The position numbers and the translations under genes are program-made. The notes under the pieces were generated by a model, which was given only the letters and a program-made list of their open reading frames with translations, made no database searches and was not told where the DNA came from. A DNA stretch of 5,544 bases from Elusimicrobiota bacterium. Its GTDB lineage: Bacteria; Elusimicrobiota; Elusimicrobia; Elusimicrobiales; UBA9959. The DNA lies in contig DAOWGR010000001.1 in assembly GCA_030637365.1 (NCBI GenBank), positions 1 to 5,544 of the forward strand, written 5' to 3'. Position 1 is the first letter of the stretch. Each line of letters begins with the position of its first letter. This document shows, piece by piece, positions 4,450 to 5,544 of the stretch.

Positions 4450-5544
4450 TTATCGCACCGTAACGCTTTTGGCGAGATTTCTGGGCTTATCAATATCGCA
4501 TTTTTTATTCAGCGCTATATAATAAGCGAAAATCTGCAAAGGAATGGTATTAAGCAAAGGCGACAGCATCTCAAGAGTTTTGGGAACTTCAATAATCTCC
4601 GAAGCCTTGATGTGTTTTTTGGATTCCGAATCCACAATGGCGATAATCTCGGCTCCGCGCGCCATAGCCTCTTCAATATTGCCGGCCAAAAGTTTTATAA
4701 CTTTGGAATTTGTCGCTATGCATATGACAGGCATATTCTTCTCTATAATGGCTATCGGCCCGTGTTTCATTTCACCCGCCGCGTAACCCTCGGCGTGAAC
4801 ATAAGCTATTTCCTTTATTTTGAGCGCCCCTTCAAGAGCGATTGGAAAATTCACGTATCTTGAAATAAACAAAAAATGTTCATACTTGGAATATTTATCC
4901 GCGATTTTTTTCATCTCATCTTCACAAGACAAAAGCTCTTTAATAAAACGCGGAATCTTTATAAGTTCTTTGACATATTTCTCGGCTTCCACAGACGAAA
5001 TTTTCTTAAGCATTACGGCAAAATGAATGGCCAGAACATATATGGCCGATAATTGCCCCAGAAAAGCCTTTGTGGAAGCGACTCCTATCTCAGGTCCGCA
5101 ATGAGTATAAAGCACATAATCGGCCTCTCTGGTAAGGCTGGAGCCGACCGTATTGGTAATGGCCAAAACTTTCGCCCCAGACTCTTTGGCTTCCTTGACG
5201 GCGCAAAGAGTGTCGGCGGTTTCCCCCGACTGGCTTATGGCTATCAGAAAAGTGTTTTTATCTATTATTCTTGAACGATCCGAAAATTCAGAAGCAAAAT
5301 CCACATAAGTCGGTATTTCAAAATTCTCAAAAATATATTTTGCCACAAGCCCGGCGTGATAGGCCGTTCCGCAAGCCACGATTTGAACATGGTCCAGAGA
5401 TTTTATGTCCGCGGATTTCAATCCTATCTCTTTTTTAAGAATATCCTTCTCAAGAGGAAGAAGCCTGCCTCTTATGGTGTTTTCCACAGACTCGGCCTGC
5501 TCATGAATTTCTTTGAGCATAAAATGCTTATAGCCGCCCTTCTC
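4450..5544 (-). CDS. glmS: Glucosamine-fructose-6-phosphate aminotransferase (isomerizing), C-terminal isomerase part; 5' end beyond window
   Basis: GlmS makes glucosamine-6-phosphate from fructose-6-phosphate and glutamine, the first step to UDP-GlcNAc for peptidoglycan and LPS. The frame continues unbroken to the right edge, beginning EKGGYKHFMLKEIHEQ, the family's interdomain sequence. The 364 residues present are both SIS sugar-isomerase domains. The N-terminal glutaminase with its catalytic Cys1 lies outside. Fragment landmarks are CGTAYHAG (58-65), AISQSGETADT (102-112), GPEIGVASTKAFLGQL (150-165), GALKIKEIAYVHAEGYAAGEMKHGP (239-263) with the isomerase Glu245 and His261 equivalents of E. 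coli Glu488 and His504, and the terminal LAKSVTV with the Lys603 equivalent. The last residue is Arg where many have Glu. Whether a glmS ribozyme precedes it cannot be seen. Confidence 0.97.
   Translation of the reverse strand, partial: EKGGYKHFMLKEIHEQAESVENTIRGRLLPLEKDILKKEIGLKSADIKSLDHVQIVACGTAYHAGLVAKYIFENFEIPTYVDFASEFSDRSRIIDKNTFLIAISQSGETADTLCAVKEAKESGAKVLAITNTVGSSLTREADYVLYTHCGPEIGVASTKAFLGQLSAIYVLAIHFAVMLKKISSVEAEKYVKELIKIPRFIKELLSCEDEMKKIADKYSKYEHFLFISRYVNFPIALEGALKIKEIAYVHAEGYAAGEMKHGPIAIIEKNMPVICIATNSKVIKLLAGNIEEAMARGAEIIAIVDSESKKHIKASEIIEVPKTLEMLSPLLNTIPLQIFAYYIALNKKCDIDKPRNLAKSVTVR

Noticed and set aside
4118..4863. Plus-strand ORFs opposite acpS and glmS
   Set aside because: The opposite frames carry complete family signatures. 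The plus-strand translations show no recognisable domain and no ribosome site.

Overview
The window reads as one bacterial chromosomal locus with all eight supported genes on the minus strand. In transcription order, right to left, they are: glmS (3' part only), acpS, nnrD, thiL, tsaE, tsaB, a rimI-like acetyltransferase, and the 5' end of an unidentified exported protein that runs off the left edge. Base composition is moderately AT-rich, with many AAA and TTT codons. Readable stop codons are TAA (five) and TAG (two), and the standard code works throughout. acpS and thiL argue against the most reduced host-dependent lineages. The mixture of families and the abundance of short palindromes would fit an uncultured phylum such as Omnitrophota or Elusimicrobiota, but that is a low-confidence guess from style, not a placement.

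Right half (4069-5544): the isomerase half of glucosamine-6-phosphate synthase is followed after 9 bases by holo-ACP synthase. Middle (1665-4054): NAD(P)HX dehydratase, thiamine-monophosphate kinase and TsaE follow with gaps of 14 and 22 bases and then an overlap. tsaE and tsaB also overlap. Left-middle (360-1686): tsaB and a rimI-like acetyltransferase. The order thiL-tsaE-tsaB-rimI matches the Bacillus subtilis thiL-ydiB-ydiC-ydiD cluster, in which tsaD (ydiE) comes next. Here tsaD is absent and the next gene encodes an exported protein. The genes serve cell-wall amino-sugar supply, ACP activation, repair of damaged NAD(P)H, thiamine diphosphate synthesis, tRNA t6A modification and probably S18 acetylation. 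They look like a housekeeping operon rather than one pathway.

Left end (1-359): a gene missed by simple ORF calling because it has no stop inside the window starts at 248 behind a good Shine-Dalgarno site. Its signal peptide appears to be split by an in-frame block of about 150 bp made of direct repeats and hairpins. Removing the block leaves a textbook signal peptide. Upstream of it, 259-358 is almost entirely two adjacent hairpins.

The most unusual feature of the window is this repeat content in and around genes: the in-frame block in the signal peptide, a probable in-frame palindromic insertion in tsaB, a 9-nt degenerate tandem array at the start of the acetyltransferase gene, an 8-nt array across the tsaB stop codon, and a large imperfect palindrome at 283-358. 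No mobile gene, CRISPR array, tRNA or rRNA was seen.
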